A DNA stretch of 35,171 bases from UBA6220 sp041651335 (GCA_041651335.1 JBAZJL010000009.1:1-35171), one strand, 5' to 3'. Shown: positions 14,170 to 22,189, counted from the stretch's first letter. Notes: a model not told the origin generated them from the sequence alone. A program made the numbers and translations.

Positions 14170-15459
14170 ATGTCTAAAAGAATTTTTGATATTATTCCAC
14201 CTGAAGAAATCGGCAACATTCGAACAGAAACAGAGGCTTGTTTTGATTTAAGCAAAACCAGAGCAACAGAGGTATATGTTGATATAAAAAATCCAAAAAA
14301 TAAGAAAATGGCTGGTTTTTTTAAATGGGCATTTTTAGTAATAATTGCTGTGGGCATTATCGGAGCGATTTTAATTCCAGCCAAAGCTGAAGTAAAAATA
14401 TATCCAAAGACCGAAGAATCAACAATCGCAGAAACAATTTTTATAAATACAGAAACTACAGAACTTGATTTTGAAACCAAAACAATTCCTGGTCAATTTT
14501 TTTCCGATAGCCAGGACTATATTCAATCATTTCCAGCCACTGGCAATAGTGAAAATTCTACCAAAGCAAAAGGAAAAATTAGGGTTTACAGCAAATATAC
14601 TCCAGCCGAGCCATTAACCTTAAGATCAGGAACTCATTTTTTGTCTACACCCAAAAATCTTTCTTACCATTCCTTGGCAGTAATAAATATTCCAGCCTCT
14701 ACAACCAGTGGATCAAAAGTTACTCCTGGATATGTTGATATTATTATTGAAGCTGATGAATCAGGAGAAGAGTATAATTTAGAAAGCGCTACTTTTTCTG
14801 TGCCTAAATTATCAGGCACCCCTTATTACGAAACAACTTGGGCGGAAATTATTACTCCTATTTCTGGGGGAACAAGCAGTACCACAAAAGTTGTAACAAA
14901 GAAAGATTTAGATACAGCCAAAGAGCTTTTTAAGGCTGATTCTTTTGAAAAATCTTTGAATTCTTTAAAAAGCACTATTGCTGATCAATATATAATTATT
15001 GATGATTTAGCAAGTCAAACAATTAGCAATTTGACAGTTTTGGCCAAAGAAAAAGACGAAATTACAAATTTTGATGTAAAGGGAGATATTTCTTCCAATA
15101 TTATTGTTTTTAAAAAGAGCGATCTTGAAACCCTAGGCGAAGCAATAATTTTTGGTGCTAGCGAATCCGAAGCCAAAGAATTAGTACCAGGTAGCATGTC
15201 TTGTGAAGTTTTAGAATATCAGCAAAAAGAAGATAGTAAACAATTAGAATTAAAAATTTCTTGTAAGGCCAAAACTTATTGGCTTCCAGATAATGACTTT
15301 TTAATTAAGAGCATGGAGGGCAAGGGAAAAGATTATTCTGCTTCTATTCTAAACAGCTTGTCTGATGTTAGCAAAGCGGAAATAAAGATTTGGCCTTTTT
15401 GGAAGTCAAATATTCCAAACAATAGCGAAAACATTGAAATTAAAATAAATTTTGAATAA
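14170..15459 (+). CDS. membrane-anchored extracytoplasmic protein, baseplate-J-like
   Basis: The 429-residue protein has ~45 cytoplasmic residues, one membrane helix (FFKWAFLVIIAVGIIGAILI, ~46-65) and a large outside part of beta-rich modules. The stretch RVYSKYTPAEPLTLRSGTHF ... VTPGYVDIIIEADESGEEYN (~145-210) resembles the first module of baseplate J/gp47-like proteins, also seen in Patescibacteria envelope proteins. This assignment is tentative. It follows alaS by 37 bases and could be in the same transcript. No enzyme motif is seen. A role in envelope structure or a surface apparatus is inference. Confidence 0.65.
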   Translation: MSKRIFDIIPPEEIGNIRTETEACFDLSKTRATEVYVDIKNPKNKKMAGFFKWAFLVIIAVGIIGAILIPAKAEVKIYPKTEESTIAETIFINTETTELDFETKTIPGQFFSDSQDYIQSFPATGNSENSTKAKGKIRVYSKYTPAEPLTLRSGTHFLSTPKNLSYHSLAVINIPASTTSGSKVTPGYVDIIIEADESGEEYNLESATFSVPKLSGTPYYETTWAEIITPISGGTSSTTKVVTKKDLDTAKELFKADSFEKSLNSLKSTIADQYIIIDDLASQTISNLTVLAKEKDEITNFDVKGDISSNIIVFKKSDLETLGEAIIFGASESEAKELVPGSMSCEVLEYQQKEDSKQLELKISCKAKTYWLPDNDFLIKSMEGKGKDYSASILNSLSDVSKAEIKIWPFWKSNIPNNSENIEIKINFE

Positions 15460-15501
15460 TTATAAATAAAATAATCACAAATATCAATCTTGTGTTTTTT
15501 G

Positions 15502-15595
15502 ATAATGGCCGGTAGGGCTATTATTTAAAAACAAGGCCAGGCTTGGAAAAATAAAGGGTTTAGGGCTTGACCAAAAGGAAAAGTTTTGATATTGT
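15502..15595 (+). promoter_or_regulatory. hairpin and promoter of the infA-rpsI operon
   Basis: A hairpin pairing 15502-15510 with 15516-15524 may mark the 3' end of the upstream gene, though it has no T run. TTGACC (15567-15572), a 17-base spacer and TATTGT (15590-15595) form a good promoter. The leader before ATG 15614 would be about 12 bases. Confidence 0.55.
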
Positions 15596-15613
15596 TTATT
15601 ATATCTTTTGAAA

Positions 15614-15835
15614 ATGCCCAAAAAAGACGACACAATAAAAAAAGAAGGAACAGTCTTGGAAAGCTTGCCTAACGGGTTTTTCAAAGTACAACTGGAAGAC
15701 AGCTCGGAAGTGCTGGCGCATCTTGCTGGTAAGTTGCGAATTTTTAAAATAAGAATTTTACCAGGAGATAAAGTAACAGTGGAAATGACTCCTTATGATA
15801 ACAAAAGAGGAAGAATAGTTTTTAGAAAAAAATAA
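15614..15835 (+). CDS. infA: translation initiation factor IF-1
   Basis: The 73-residue S1-like OB-fold protein binds the 30S A site during initiation. Diagnostic segments are IKKEGTVLESLPNGFFKVQL, VLAHLAGKLRIFKIRILPGD and VEMTPYDNKRGRIVFRKK. ATG 15614 is preferred over an in-frame TTG at 15608, because MPKKDDTIKKEG fits the family. It is the first gene of the ribosomal-protein/RNA polymerase operon and has no Shine-Dalgarno sequence. The gap to rpmJ is 4 bases. Confidence 0.96.
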   Translation: MPKKDDTIKKEGTVLESLPNGFFKVQLEDSSEVLAHLAGKLRIFKIRILPGDKVTVEMTPYDNKRGRIVFRKK

Positions 15836-15839
15836 TTTT

Positions 15840-15959
15840 ATGAAAGTAAAGCCATCAGTAAAAACTATATGTAGTGATTGTAAAATCGTCCGACGCAAAG
15901 GACGAGTTTATGTGATATGTAAAAAAAACCCAAAGCACAAGCAAAGGCAAGGGGCTTAA
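15840..15959 (+). CDS. rpmJ: 50S ribosomal protein L36 (bL36)
   Basis: A 39-residue protein: MKVKPSVKTICSDCKIVRRK, then GRVYVICKKNPKHKQRQGA. The zinc-ribbon ligands C11, C14, C27 and H33 of the zinc-binding L36 form are all present. It sits in its canonical place between infA and rpsM. It has no Shine-Dalgarno sequence; the leader is an A/T-rich gap of 4 bases. Confidence 0.96.
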   Translation: MKVKPSVKTICSDCKIVRRKGRVYVICKKNPKHKQRQGA

Positions 15960-15982
15960 AATAAAATAATTTATTAAATAAA

Positions 15983-16372
15983 ATGCCAAGAGTTGCAGGG
16001 GTAACAATCCCGGATGAAAAGTCAATATTATACAGTTTAACCTATATCTATGGTATTGGTTTAGCTTTGAGTAAGAAAGTTTTGGCTGAAGCAAAAATCG
16101 ATCTGAATAAAAAAGCTAAAGATTTAAATCAAGACGAATTGGGAAAGCTAAAAGAGGTAATTGAAAAAAAGTATCGCGTGGAAGGCGAACTAAAAAGAGA
16201 CATAATGACAAATGTGAAAAGACTAAAAGATATTGGCACTTGGAGAGGAACAAGGCATGCCAAGGGTTTGCCGGTTAGAGGACAAACAACTAGAGTTAAT
16301 AATCGAACCTGTCGGGGCAATGTTAGAAAAACCGCTGGTTCAGGAAGAAAGGCTCCGCCTTCGCCCAAATAA
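15983..16372 (+). CDS. rpsM: 30S ribosomal protein S13 (uS13)
   Basis: The 129-residue protein is clear S13 from PRVAGVTIPDEKSILYSLTYIYGIG at the N-terminus, a helix-two-turn-helix body, DIGTWRGTRHAKGLPVRGQ, and the basic tail that reaches toward P-site tRNA (ending RKAPPSPK). Length is normal for the family. Canonical order between L36 and S11. The leader is AT-rich without a Shine-Dalgarno sequence. Confidence 0.97.
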   Translation: MPRVAGVTIPDEKSILYSLTYIYGIGLALSKKVLAEAKIDLNKKAKDLNQDELGKLKEVIEKKYRVEGELKRDIMTNVKRLKDIGTWRGTRHAKGLPVRGQTTRVNNRTCRGNVRKTAGSGRKAPPSPK

Positions 16373-16398
16373 TGATATTTTTGTAATTAAATTACACT

Positions 16399-16851
16399 AT
16401 GGGGAAAAAACACGTTATCAAAAAAACTGAAGAAGAAATGATTAAAGAGGGCGAAGCGATTGAAAAAGCCATTCAGAAAGATTCTAGATTAACAAAAGCT
16501 TCTGTTGGAAAAGAGGGTCGGATTTATATTTTCAGCTCTTATAACAATACTATTATCAGTTTGACTGATCCAAATGGAGATTTAAAAATCAGCAAATCAT
16601 CAGGAAAGCTTGGCTTTAAAGGAAGTAAGAAAGCCACTCCTTTTGCTGCTTCAAAAGTAGCAGAAACAATTGGCCAAGCCGCGGAAAAAATGGGAGTAAA
16701 AAGGCTTCACGTGGTGGTTAAAGGGGTTGGATCAGGTAGAGAATCAGCTTTAAGATCAATTGCCGGACAAGGTTTTGAAATATTATCAATTAAAGACGCA
16801 ACCCCGATTCCTCACAATGGTTGCAAGCCTAAAAAACCGAGAAGATTATAA
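16399..16851 (+). CDS. rpsK: 30S ribosomal protein S11 (uS11)
   Basis: The 150-residue protein has the S11 core from about residue 32 (GKEGRIYIFSSYNNTIISLT) through TPFAASKVAETIGQ to the conserved end DATPIPHNGCKPKKPRRL. The N-terminal ~30 residues (EETEEE-type charged stretch, KKTEEEMIKEGEAIEKA) are an extension relative to common S11. It is part of the 30S platform and follows S13 in the standard alpha-operon order. Confidence 0.97.
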   Translation: MGKKHVIKKTEEEMIKEGEAIEKAIQKDSRLTKASVGKEGRIYIFSSYNNTIISLTDPNGDLKISKSSGKLGFKGSKKATPFAASKVAETIGQAAEKMGVKRLHVVVKGVGSGRESALRSIAGQGFEILSIKDATPIPHNGCKPKKPRRL

Positions 16852-16868
16852 TTCTTGTTTAATTCATT

Positions 16869-17501
16869 ATGTTGAAACACGCAAAATGCAAAATATGCAG
16901 ACGATTAGGAGAAAAGCTTTTCTTAAAAGGGGAAAAGTGTTATTCGGCTAAATGTGCTATGGTAAAAAGGCCTTTTGCTCCTGGACAGAAAGCTAAAAAA
17001 AGAAAATCTGCTTTAACTGAATATGGGAAAGAGGTAAGAGAAAAGCAAAAAATGAAAAAATTATACGGCGTTACCGAATCTCAATTTGAAAGATATGTAA
17101 AAGAGGTTTCAGAAAATAGAGGAAAAACAGAAAACGTGGCCGATGAATTGATTCAAAAAATTGAAAGCCGTTTAGACAATATAATTTTTCGATTAGGTTG
17201 GGCTAAATCCCGCGCTAATGCCAATCAAATGGTTTCTCATGGGCACTTTTTAATCAATGGAAAAAAAGTTGACATCCCTTCATACGCTGTTCACGTAAAT
17301 GATGTAATTGGAATTAAGCCAGGATCAATGTCTAAAGATTCTCTTAAAGATATTAGTGAAAAAATGAAAAAAAACACCTTACCAGCTTGGCTTTCTTTTG
17401 ATAAAGAAAAAATTGAGGGAAAGGTTATTAAAAAACCTATTTTGGGCGATATTCAATTGCCGGCAGAAATAGCGGTTATCTTTGAACACTATTCAAGATA
17501 A
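16869..17501 (+). CDS. rpsD: 30S ribosomal protein S4 (uS4), zinc-binding type
   Basis: The 210-residue protein has an N-terminal Cys4 site (C7-x2-C10 ... C24-x4-C29), marking the zinc-containing S4 form. The S4 RNA-binding domain follows (ESRLDNIIFRLGWAKSRANA, then NGKKVDIPSYAVHVNDVIGI). S4 nucleates 30S assembly, and in some bacteria represses this operon; no such site is evident here. It lies 17 bases after rpsK. Confidence 0.97.
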   Translation: MLKHAKCKICRRLGEKLFLKGEKCYSAKCAMVKRPFAPGQKAKKRKSALTEYGKEVREKQKMKKLYGVTESQFERYVKEVSENRGKTENVADELIQKIESRLDNIIFRLGWAKSRANANQMVSHGHFLINGKKVDIPSYAVHVNDVIGIKPGSMSKDSLKDISEKMKKNTLPAWLSFDKEKIEGKVIKKPILGDIQLPAEIAVIFEHYSR

Positions 17502-17545
17502 TAATTTTCATAAATAGAAAATCATAAATAAAATAAATCATCATT

Positions 17546-18337
17546 ATGATTCCATTGCCAACATCAATTAAAAGCAAAAAAATAAGCGATAATGCCGTTA
17601 TTTTTGAAATAGAGTCATTGTCTCCTGGATACGGAGTAACTATTGGCAACGCTTTAAGGCGCGTGCTTTTGTCATCTTTAAATGGAGCCGCTGTTACGGA
17701 AGTAAAAATTAAAAATGCTCCTCATGAATTTGCGACAATCGAAGGAGTGAAAGAAGATGTTTTGCATATTTTGATGAACTTAAAACAATTAAGGTTTAAG
17801 GTTTATGGAGACGAGCCTCAAATTGCAATTTTAACAAAAAAAGGAGAAGGTAAAATTACTGGTAAAGATTTTGCTAAAAATCCAGAATTTATGCTAGCCA
17901 ATCCCGAAGCTCATATTGCCACTATTACCAATAAAAATACAGAATTAGAAATAGAAATCAAGATAGAGAAAGGTGTTGGTTATCGTGTTCACGATTCAGA
18001 AAAAGAAAAAAAAGATATTGGCGTAGTTGGTTTGGATGCTATTTTTACTCCAATCAAAAAAGTGAACTATGTTGTTGAAAATATGAGAGTTGGAAAGAAA
18101 ACTGATTTTGATAAAGTTATTTTAGAAGTGGAAACAGATGGGACGATTACTCCCGAGGATGCTTTGGCCGAATCATTGAAAATAATTATTGATCATTTTA
18201 CTTTTTTATATAAAGAAATGGGATTTGATCAATTAAAAAAAGATAAAAAAATAGACGAGCCCGAAGAAATCAAAGAATCGTCTGAAGAAAAACCAAAAAA
18301 GACAAAAAAGACTGCTTCAAAAAAGAAAGCAAAATAG
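17546..18337 (+). CDS. rpoA: RNA polymerase alpha subunit lacking the C-terminal domain
   Basis: The 263-residue protein has a complete alpha N-terminal domain for dimerisation and core assembly: SPGYGVTIGNALRRVLLSSL near 28-47, EGVKEDVLHILMNLK, VGYRVHDSEKEKKDIGVVGL, and NYVVENMRVGKKTDFDKV ending ~230. A typical bacterial alpha (~310-330 residues) would continue with a linker and the helix-hairpin-helix alphaCTD. Here there is only a charged, lysine-rich tail (ESSEEKPKKTKKTASKKKAK). The alphaCTD contacts UP elements and activators, so that regulation route appears absent. The reading frame is clean, so this is not a visible truncation by mutation. Confidence 0.96.
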   Translation: MIPLPTSIKSKKISDNAVIFEIESLSPGYGVTIGNALRRVLLSSLNGAAVTEVKIKNAPHEFATIEGVKEDVLHILMNLKQLRFKVYGDEPQIAILTKKGEGKITGKDFAKNPEFMLANPEAHIATITNKNTELEIEIKIEKGVGYRVHDSEKEKKDIGVVGLDAIFTPIKKVNYVVENMRVGKKTDFDKVILEVETDGTITPEDALAESLKIIIDHFTFLYKEMGFDQLKKDKKIDEPEEIKESSEEKPKKTKKTASKKKAK

Positions 18338-18352
18338 TTTTATTAAGATTAT

Positions 18353-18700
18353 ATGAAAAAGCTACAAAAAGGAAGAAAATTACATAGAGAATCTGGACAG
18401 AGAAAAGCTTTGTTAAAAACACTAGCTACCTCTCTTATTTTGAAAGGAAAAATCAGCACGACCGAAGCTAAAGCAAAAGAATTGGCCCCTTTTATTGAAA
18501 AAAAGATTACCAGATCAAAGGTGGGAAATTTAGCTGCCACTAGGCATTTAGCTCAGTATTTTTCTGCAAAAACAGTTAAAAAATTAATTGAAGAAATTGG
18601 ACCAAAATACAAAGAAAGAAAAGGGGGATATACCAGAGTGATTAAGCTTGGCCGTCGAAAATCAGACAGCTCAGAAATGGCAATAATAGAATTAGTTTAA
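18353..18700 (+). CDS. rplQ: 50S ribosomal protein L17 (bL17)
   Basis: The 115-residue protein starts MKKLQKGRKLHRESGQRKAL and contains KISTTEAKAKELAPFIEKKI and GGYTRVIKLGRRKSDSSEMA, all diagnostic for L17. Standard position after rpoA. Normal length; no Shine-Dalgarno sequence. Confidence 0.96.
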   Translation: MKKLQKGRKLHRESGQRKALLKTLATSLILKGKISTTEAKAKELAPFIEKKITRSKVGNLAATRHLAQYFSAKTVKKLIEEIGPKYKERKGGYTRVIKLGRRKSDSSEMAIIELV

Positions 18701-18708
18701 TAAATATT

Positions 18709-19071
18709 ATGGAAAAAGCAAAGATTAAAAAAGAAATATATACTATTGATGCCGAAGGAAAAGTTTTAGGCAGATTAGCATCAGAAATAGTCGCTATTTT
18801 AAGGGGCAAAAATAAGCCTGATTTTATGCCGAATAAAGATTCGAATAATTATGTGATTGTTAAAAATGTTAGCAAGATAAAAGTTACGGGCAAAAAGATG
18901 GAGCAAAAAGAATATTTTCACCACACTGGATATCTTGGAAGAGACAAACACATTTTGATGAAAACTATTTTTGAAAAAAAACCAGCAGATATTTTAAGAA
19001 AAGCGGTTTCCGGAATGCTCACAAAAAATCGATTAAGAGATAAGCAGTTAAAACGTTTAAAGTTTGAATAA
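18709..19071 (+). CDS. rplM: 50S ribosomal protein L13 (uL13)
   Basis: The 120-residue protein has the L13 core IDAEGKVLGRLASEIVAILR, DSNNYVIVKNVSKIKVTGKK, YFHHTGYLGRDK and ILRKAVSGMLTKNRL. It is somewhat shorter than the usual ~142 residues, missing the C-terminal segment after LKRLKFE. It pairs with rpsI as in most bacteria; one base separates the two genes. Confidence 0.95.
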   Translation: MEKAKIKKEIYTIDAEGKVLGRLASEIVAILRGKNKPDFMPNKDSNNYVIVKNVSKIKVTGKKMEQKEYFHHTGYLGRDKHILMKTIFEKKPADILRKAVSGMLTKNRLRDKQLKRLKFE

Positions 19072-19072
19072 T

Positions 19073-19717
19073 ATGGCTGAGAAAAAAACAGAAAAAAAGA
19101 CAACTAAAAAAGAGCCGGCAGTTAAAAAAACAGCAACCAAGAAAAAAGAAACTGAGGTGGCAAAGAAACCTTCTTCTAAAGTAAAGACAGTTAAGCAGGT
19201 TAAGGCAAAAGAAGAATTAAAAATCGAAGAAAAAACTTTGCCTAAATTAGAAATGCCAGAATTGATAGAAGAAAAAAGGGATGACGATGATTTTGTTTTT
19301 GATGAATCAAAATATGATGAAAATAGTAATCAATATTTTGAAGCCACAGGAAGAAGAAAAACAGCTGTAGCTCGAGTAAGACTATACACCAAAGGAGATA
19401 AAACCATTACTGTAAACGGTAAAGATATTTCCGAATATTTTAAAACTTTGGTTTTGCAAAAAACCGTAGGTTATTCTTTAGATCGAATGAAATCAACTGG
19501 CCGATTCCGGATTACCGTGATTGTTAAGGGCGGAGGAATGAATTCTCAGGCCGAAGCAGTTCGCCACGGAATTACCAGAGCTTTGGTTGTTTTTAATCCA
19601 GAATATCGTAAACGTTTAAGAAAAGCAGGCTTTTTAACCAGAGATTCTCGAATGAAAGAAAGAAAGAAATTTGGATTAAAAAGAGCGCGAAGAGCCCCCC
19701 AATGGAGCAAACGTTAA
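19073..19717 (+). CDS. rpsI: 30S ribosomal protein S9 (uS9) with long N-terminal extension
   Basis: The 214-residue protein carries normal S9 from about residue 88 (YFEATGRRKTAVARVRLY, SLDRMKSTGRFRITVIVKGG, ending in QWSKR, which reaches the P-site tRNA). Ahead of it is an ~85-residue low-complexity extension: first Lys/Thr-rich (KKTEKKTTKKEPAVKK), then acidic (EKRDDDDFVFDESKYDE). ATG 19073 is preferred over the TTG at 19064 that overlaps rplM. The extension is probably disordered; its role is unknown. Confidence 0.95.
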   Translation: MAEKKTEKKTTKKEPAVKKTATKKKETEVAKKPSSKVKTVKQVKAKEELKIEEKTLPKLEMPELIEEKRDDDDFVFDESKYDENSNQYFEATGRRKTAVARVRLYTKGDKTITVNGKDISEYFKTLVLQKTVGYSLDRMKSTGRFRITVIVKGGGMNSQAEAVRHGITRALVVFNPEYRKRLRKAGFLTRDSRMKERKKFGLKRARRAPQWSKR

Positions 19718-19736
19718 AAATATCTATAAAGTTATA

Positions 19737-19767
19737 ACAAAAATCGCTATATTTAGCGATTTTTGTT
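19737..19767 (+). terminator. intrinsic terminator of the ribosomal operon
   Basis: A perfect 13-bp stem (19737-19749 with 19754-19766) around TATT, the right arm containing TTTTTG. It ends the infA-rpsI transcript. Confidence 0.8.
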
Positions 19768-19777
19768 TATGGGCGTG

Positions 19778-19812
19778 TTGACAGTTGACTGCAACTGTTA
19801 ACCTGATAAAAT
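19778..19812 (+). promoter_or_regulatory. promoter with overlapping operator-like palindrome
   Basis: TTGACT (19785-19790), a 16-base spacer, TAAAAT (19807-19812); a second TTGACA lies at 19778-19783. ACAGTTG (19781-19787) and CAACTGT (19792-19798) form a perfect inverted repeat over the -35 region, a likely repressor site for the gene at 19838. Confidence 0.5.
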
Positions 19813-19837
19813 TAAAGCATAAACTTATATAATTATA

Positions 19838-20620
19838 ATGGAAAATAAAAAAAATAGTTTAGTTGTTTTAATTATTTGCTTGATTTTAATTTTAGGAACA
19901 GGCAGTTATTGGTTTTTTAATCAATTAACAGCAAACCAAACAAAACTAATTGAAAACAATAAACCAGTCGAAGAATTAAATAATGATTTTGATATTAAAA
20001 TTATTGATTTTTTGAAACAAAATTTAGCTTGGAAAAATAATTCTAATGCTCAAATTTTTTGCGCTTACGAACATCTGGGCGAAACAGAAAATGAAATTTA
20101 TTTAAAAGTATTATGCGAAAGCTTTTATGTTCACAACAAGGAAACAATTTGTCCCGATAGCGAAACAGGCAATCAATGTTTTGTTTATCAAAAATGCGAG
20201 AATTGCGAAATAAAAACAATTGATCCAAGATTAATTCAAGATAGTGGAATTTCTATCCCAGTAAAATTGGTTAAAAAAGATAATTATTTTGAAATGTTTA
20301 TTCCGTCAGACGGCTCGCTATACGACAAAACCTTAAGAGAGATTTTCCCAGCGGAAATTATCGAAAAAATGCGATTTGATAAAATTGACTTGCAAGATAT
20401 AATCATTAGCCAGGCAGAAAAATATTTTCAAACAAAAGCTTTTTTCGAAATTTTTGAAAAAACAGATTATGCGTGTGAAAAAAATAGCGATTGTTCGGAC
20501 AAGGTTGGGGATTATGCCCTTCTATCCAAATGCCCAGCCAAAGCTATTTGTTTAGAAAAAAAATGCACGATTGGATGTTATGATTTTATTAATCACGAGG
20601 AATTGCCGATTATTAAATAA
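19838..20620 (+). CDS. hypothetical membrane-anchored protein, Cys-rich tail
   Basis: The 260-residue protein has a short cytoplasmic start, one membrane helix (SLVVLIICLILILGTGSYWFF, ~7-27), and the remainder outside. The outside part contains several cysteines; the last ~45 residues hold seven (CEKNSDCSD ... LSKCPAKAICLEKKCTIGCY), suggesting disulfides and an extracytoplasmic location. No known domain is recognised. It is monocistronic between the ribosomal-operon terminator and a convergent terminator. The promoter carries an operator-like palindrome, so the gene may be regulated. Confidence 0.7.
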   Translation: MENKKNSLVVLIICLILILGTGSYWFFNQLTANQTKLIENNKPVEELNNDFDIKIIDFLKQNLAWKNNSNAQIFCAYEHLGETENEIYLKVLCESFYVHNKETICPDSETGNQCFVYQKCENCEIKTIDPRLIQDSGISIPVKLVKKDNYFEMFIPSDGSLYDKTLREIFPAEIIEKMRFDKIDLQDIIISQAEKYFQTKAFFEIFEKTDYACEKNSDCSDKVGDYALLSKCPAKAICLEKKCTIGCYDFINHEELPIIK

Positions 20621-20632
20621 TTTTTAATAAAA

Positions 20633-20663
20633 AAAGAAGATATTTTATATTTTTATCTTCTTT
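20633..20663. terminator. bidirectional terminator between convergent genes
   Basis: AAAGAAGATA (20633-20642) pairs perfectly with TATCTTCTTT (20654-20663). It serves the + gene ending at 20620 and overlaps the end of the reverse gene. Confidence 0.6.
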
Positions 20664-21010
20664 ACGGTTTTGAAAAATTCGCAAATTTCTTGCTCGCTGA
20701 TTCCAGTAAATTGTGAAATTTCTTTAATCTCGCCCATAATTTCTTTGGTGCGAGATTTTTTGTTTAAATAGGCTGACCAAACCAAAGGAGCTTTTTCTAA
20801 AAGATATAATTCCATGGATTTTTGACCTTTTAAGTGATTGTCAACCAGCTGAAAGAAAAATTTAATTTTAAACCTGGGAAGAATAAGATAATCAAAAGCT
20901 TTTTCTTGTTCGAGAAGCTCAAACAGCCTAGTCATAGGCATAGCCGAGACAACAGCATGGTGTTTTTCGAAAATAGCCAAAGCTATTTCTTTGATTCTTT
21001 CTTGTTCCAA
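20645..21010 (-). CDS. hypothetical protein, 121 aa (SD-led orphan)
   Basis: The start is taken as TTG at 21010, because GGAGG lies 7 bases upstream on this strand (21018-21022) and a promoter lies just beyond. The longer in-frame ORF to 21076 would begin inside the promoter. The protein reads LEQERIKEIALAIFEKHHAV, then helical, lysine-rich sequence to FTGISEQEICEFFKTVKKIK, a possible small helical bundle. No signal peptide once the start is corrected. No family recognised. It is divergent from the triple-HTH gene at 21170, which may regulate both. Confidence 0.65.
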   Translation of the reverse strand: MEQERIKEIALAIFEKHHAVVSAMPMTRLFELLEQEKAFDYLILPRFKIKFFFQLVDNHLKGQKSMELYLLEKAPLVWSAYLNKKSRTKEIMGEIKEISQFTGISEQEICEFFKTVKKIKI

Positions 21011-21032
21011 GATTACGCCTCCTACTGAAATA

Positions 21033-21098
21033 AAAATAACACAAGAAAACAGAACAGTCAATTTTATTTTTGACAAATCGTTGCCCTTATCATAGGAT
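21033..21098. promoter_or_regulatory. divergent promoter pair
   Basis: Reverse strand: TTGACT (21056-21061), a 17-base spacer, TATTTT (21033-21038). Forward strand: TTGACA (21070-21075), a 17-base spacer, TAGGAT (21093-21098). The two -35 elements are 8 bases apart. The forward leader folds as GTTGCT/AGCAAC (21106-21111 with 21120-21125) before its GGAGG. Confidence 0.55.
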
Positions 21099-21169
21099 AA
21101 AACTAGTTGCTTTTAGGTTAGCAACAAATGAGCTAATCTTGCTCGTTGAAAATTAAAATGGAGGTTTTT

Positions 21170-22081
21170 ATGGAACAAGAAAAATGGCTGACATTAAGCG
21201 ATGTGGCCCAAAAACTATCTTGCGATGAAAGTATGGTACAGGCTTTAATCGAAGGATTGCCGGCTGCTTTTCACAATAAACGCGGCCCGATTATTCATTC
21301 TGATGATTTGAATATTTTTTTAAAAATAATTAATTCAATCATTGATCACAAAAAACAACCTGCTCCCGATCCGACAGATGCTTTGCAAATAAAACCACGG
21401 ACTTTTTCAAAACAAGATGATGAAAGAAAGTTGAAAAAAGCCAAAGGATTGATTACCGGAAAAGAAGCGGCAAAAATTCTTAATCTTTTTCCTGGTCAAG
21501 TGAAAGATCTTATTATCCAGGGAGAATTGCCTGGAGTTACTCATGCTCGAGGATGTTATGTTGATCCAAATGGATTAGAAGATTACAGGAAAAAAAATTC
21601 CCAAGCCAATCAGCTTATTCCTAATTCAGGCCTAGTTGAAAAAAATAAAACTCAAGCAGAAGAATCACACGAAAAAAACAATACTGATTTGCAAAAACAA
21701 AATCATTGCCTTGATTCTTATGAAAAATTTGAACCAAGGCCCAGCATTGACGCTGTTGTAAATGTCGAACAAGAAATTCCACTGGAAATCAATAAAGTTA
21801 TCACTGTTAAAGCCAGAAAAGGTGAAACCAATGATCAAAAAGTTTGCTCTTTAAAGGATCTCGCTTTAGCGGCTGATGTTTCCTTACTTACAGTAAGGCG
21901 CTGGATTGATGACAAAAAACTTCAGACAGTAGAAATTTCTGACAATAAATTAGGTCTTGACAATCAAAGAAAAGAAGCTTTTATCACTATTGATAGCTTG
22001 AGAAGCTTTATGGCGGAATATCGTCAAACCAGGGTTACTTTGATTGAGCGGGTTCATTTTCCAGAAATTTCCAAAAAATAA
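21170..22081 (+). CDS. protein with three MerR/excisionase-like HTH domains
   Basis: ATG 21170 is chosen because GGAGG (21160-21164) lies 5 bases upstream; the TTG at 21146 would start before it. The 303-residue protein holds three DNA-binding-type repeats. Domain 1 (~6-52) is WLTLSDVAQKLSCDESMVQA; domain 2 (~94-141) is LITGKEAAKILNLFPGQVKD ... GCYVDPNGLEDY; domain 3 (~226-285) is CSLKDLALAADVSLLTVRRW ... FITIDSLRSFM. Each has the helix-turn-helix plus wing-strand pattern of HTH_17 (MerR-like) domains. Low-complexity linkers join them. It is a probable transcription or nucleoid regulator. It does not resemble a phage excisionase in length. Divergent promoters suggest it controls itself and its neighbours. 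Confidence 0.75.
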   Translation: MEQEKWLTLSDVAQKLSCDESMVQALIEGLPAAFHNKRGPIIHSDDLNIFLKIINSIIDHKKQPAPDPTDALQIKPRTFSKQDDERKLKKAKGLITGKEAAKILNLFPGQVKDLIIQGELPGVTHARGCYVDPNGLEDYRKKNSQANQLIPNSGLVEKNKTQAEESHEKNNTDLQKQNHCLDSYEKFEPRPSIDAVVNVEQEIPLEINKVITVKARKGETNDQKVCSLKDLALAADVSLLTVRRWIDDKKLQTVEISDNKLGLDNQRKEAFITIDSLRSFMAEYRQTRVTLIERVHFPEISKK

Positions 22082-22090
22082 TTTATCTTT

Positions 22091-22113
22091 AAAAGAGCCA
22101 ATAGCTCTTTTTA
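22091..22113 (+). terminator. intrinsic terminator
   Basis: AAAAGAGC (22091-22098) pairs with GCTCTTTT (22104-22111) around CAATA, then TT. It ends the triple-HTH transcript. Confidence 0.75.
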
Positions 22114-22160
22114 ATATTTTAAAAATCGAAGAAGATAAGGAAGAATTTTATTTTTATATT

Positions 22161-22189
22161 TTGACAAATTATGCAAAGTAGTTTATATA
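22161..22189 (+). promoter_or_regulatory. consensus-like promoter
   Basis: A perfect TTGACA (22161-22166), a 17-base spacer, TATATA (22184-22189). It lies inside the longest possible ORF (ATG 22171), so it argues for the later start ATG 22255. A small TCGC/GCGA hairpin (22198-22208) is in the leader. Confidence 0.7.

Noticed and set aside
16233..16430. Forward 65-residue ORF overlapping rpsM
   Set aside because: Out-of-frame shadow of S13.
20645..21076. Signal-peptide start for the reverse gene at 21076
   Set aside because: The apparent hydrophobic N-terminus is the translated promoter and leader; GGAGG before the TTG at 21010 gives the better start.
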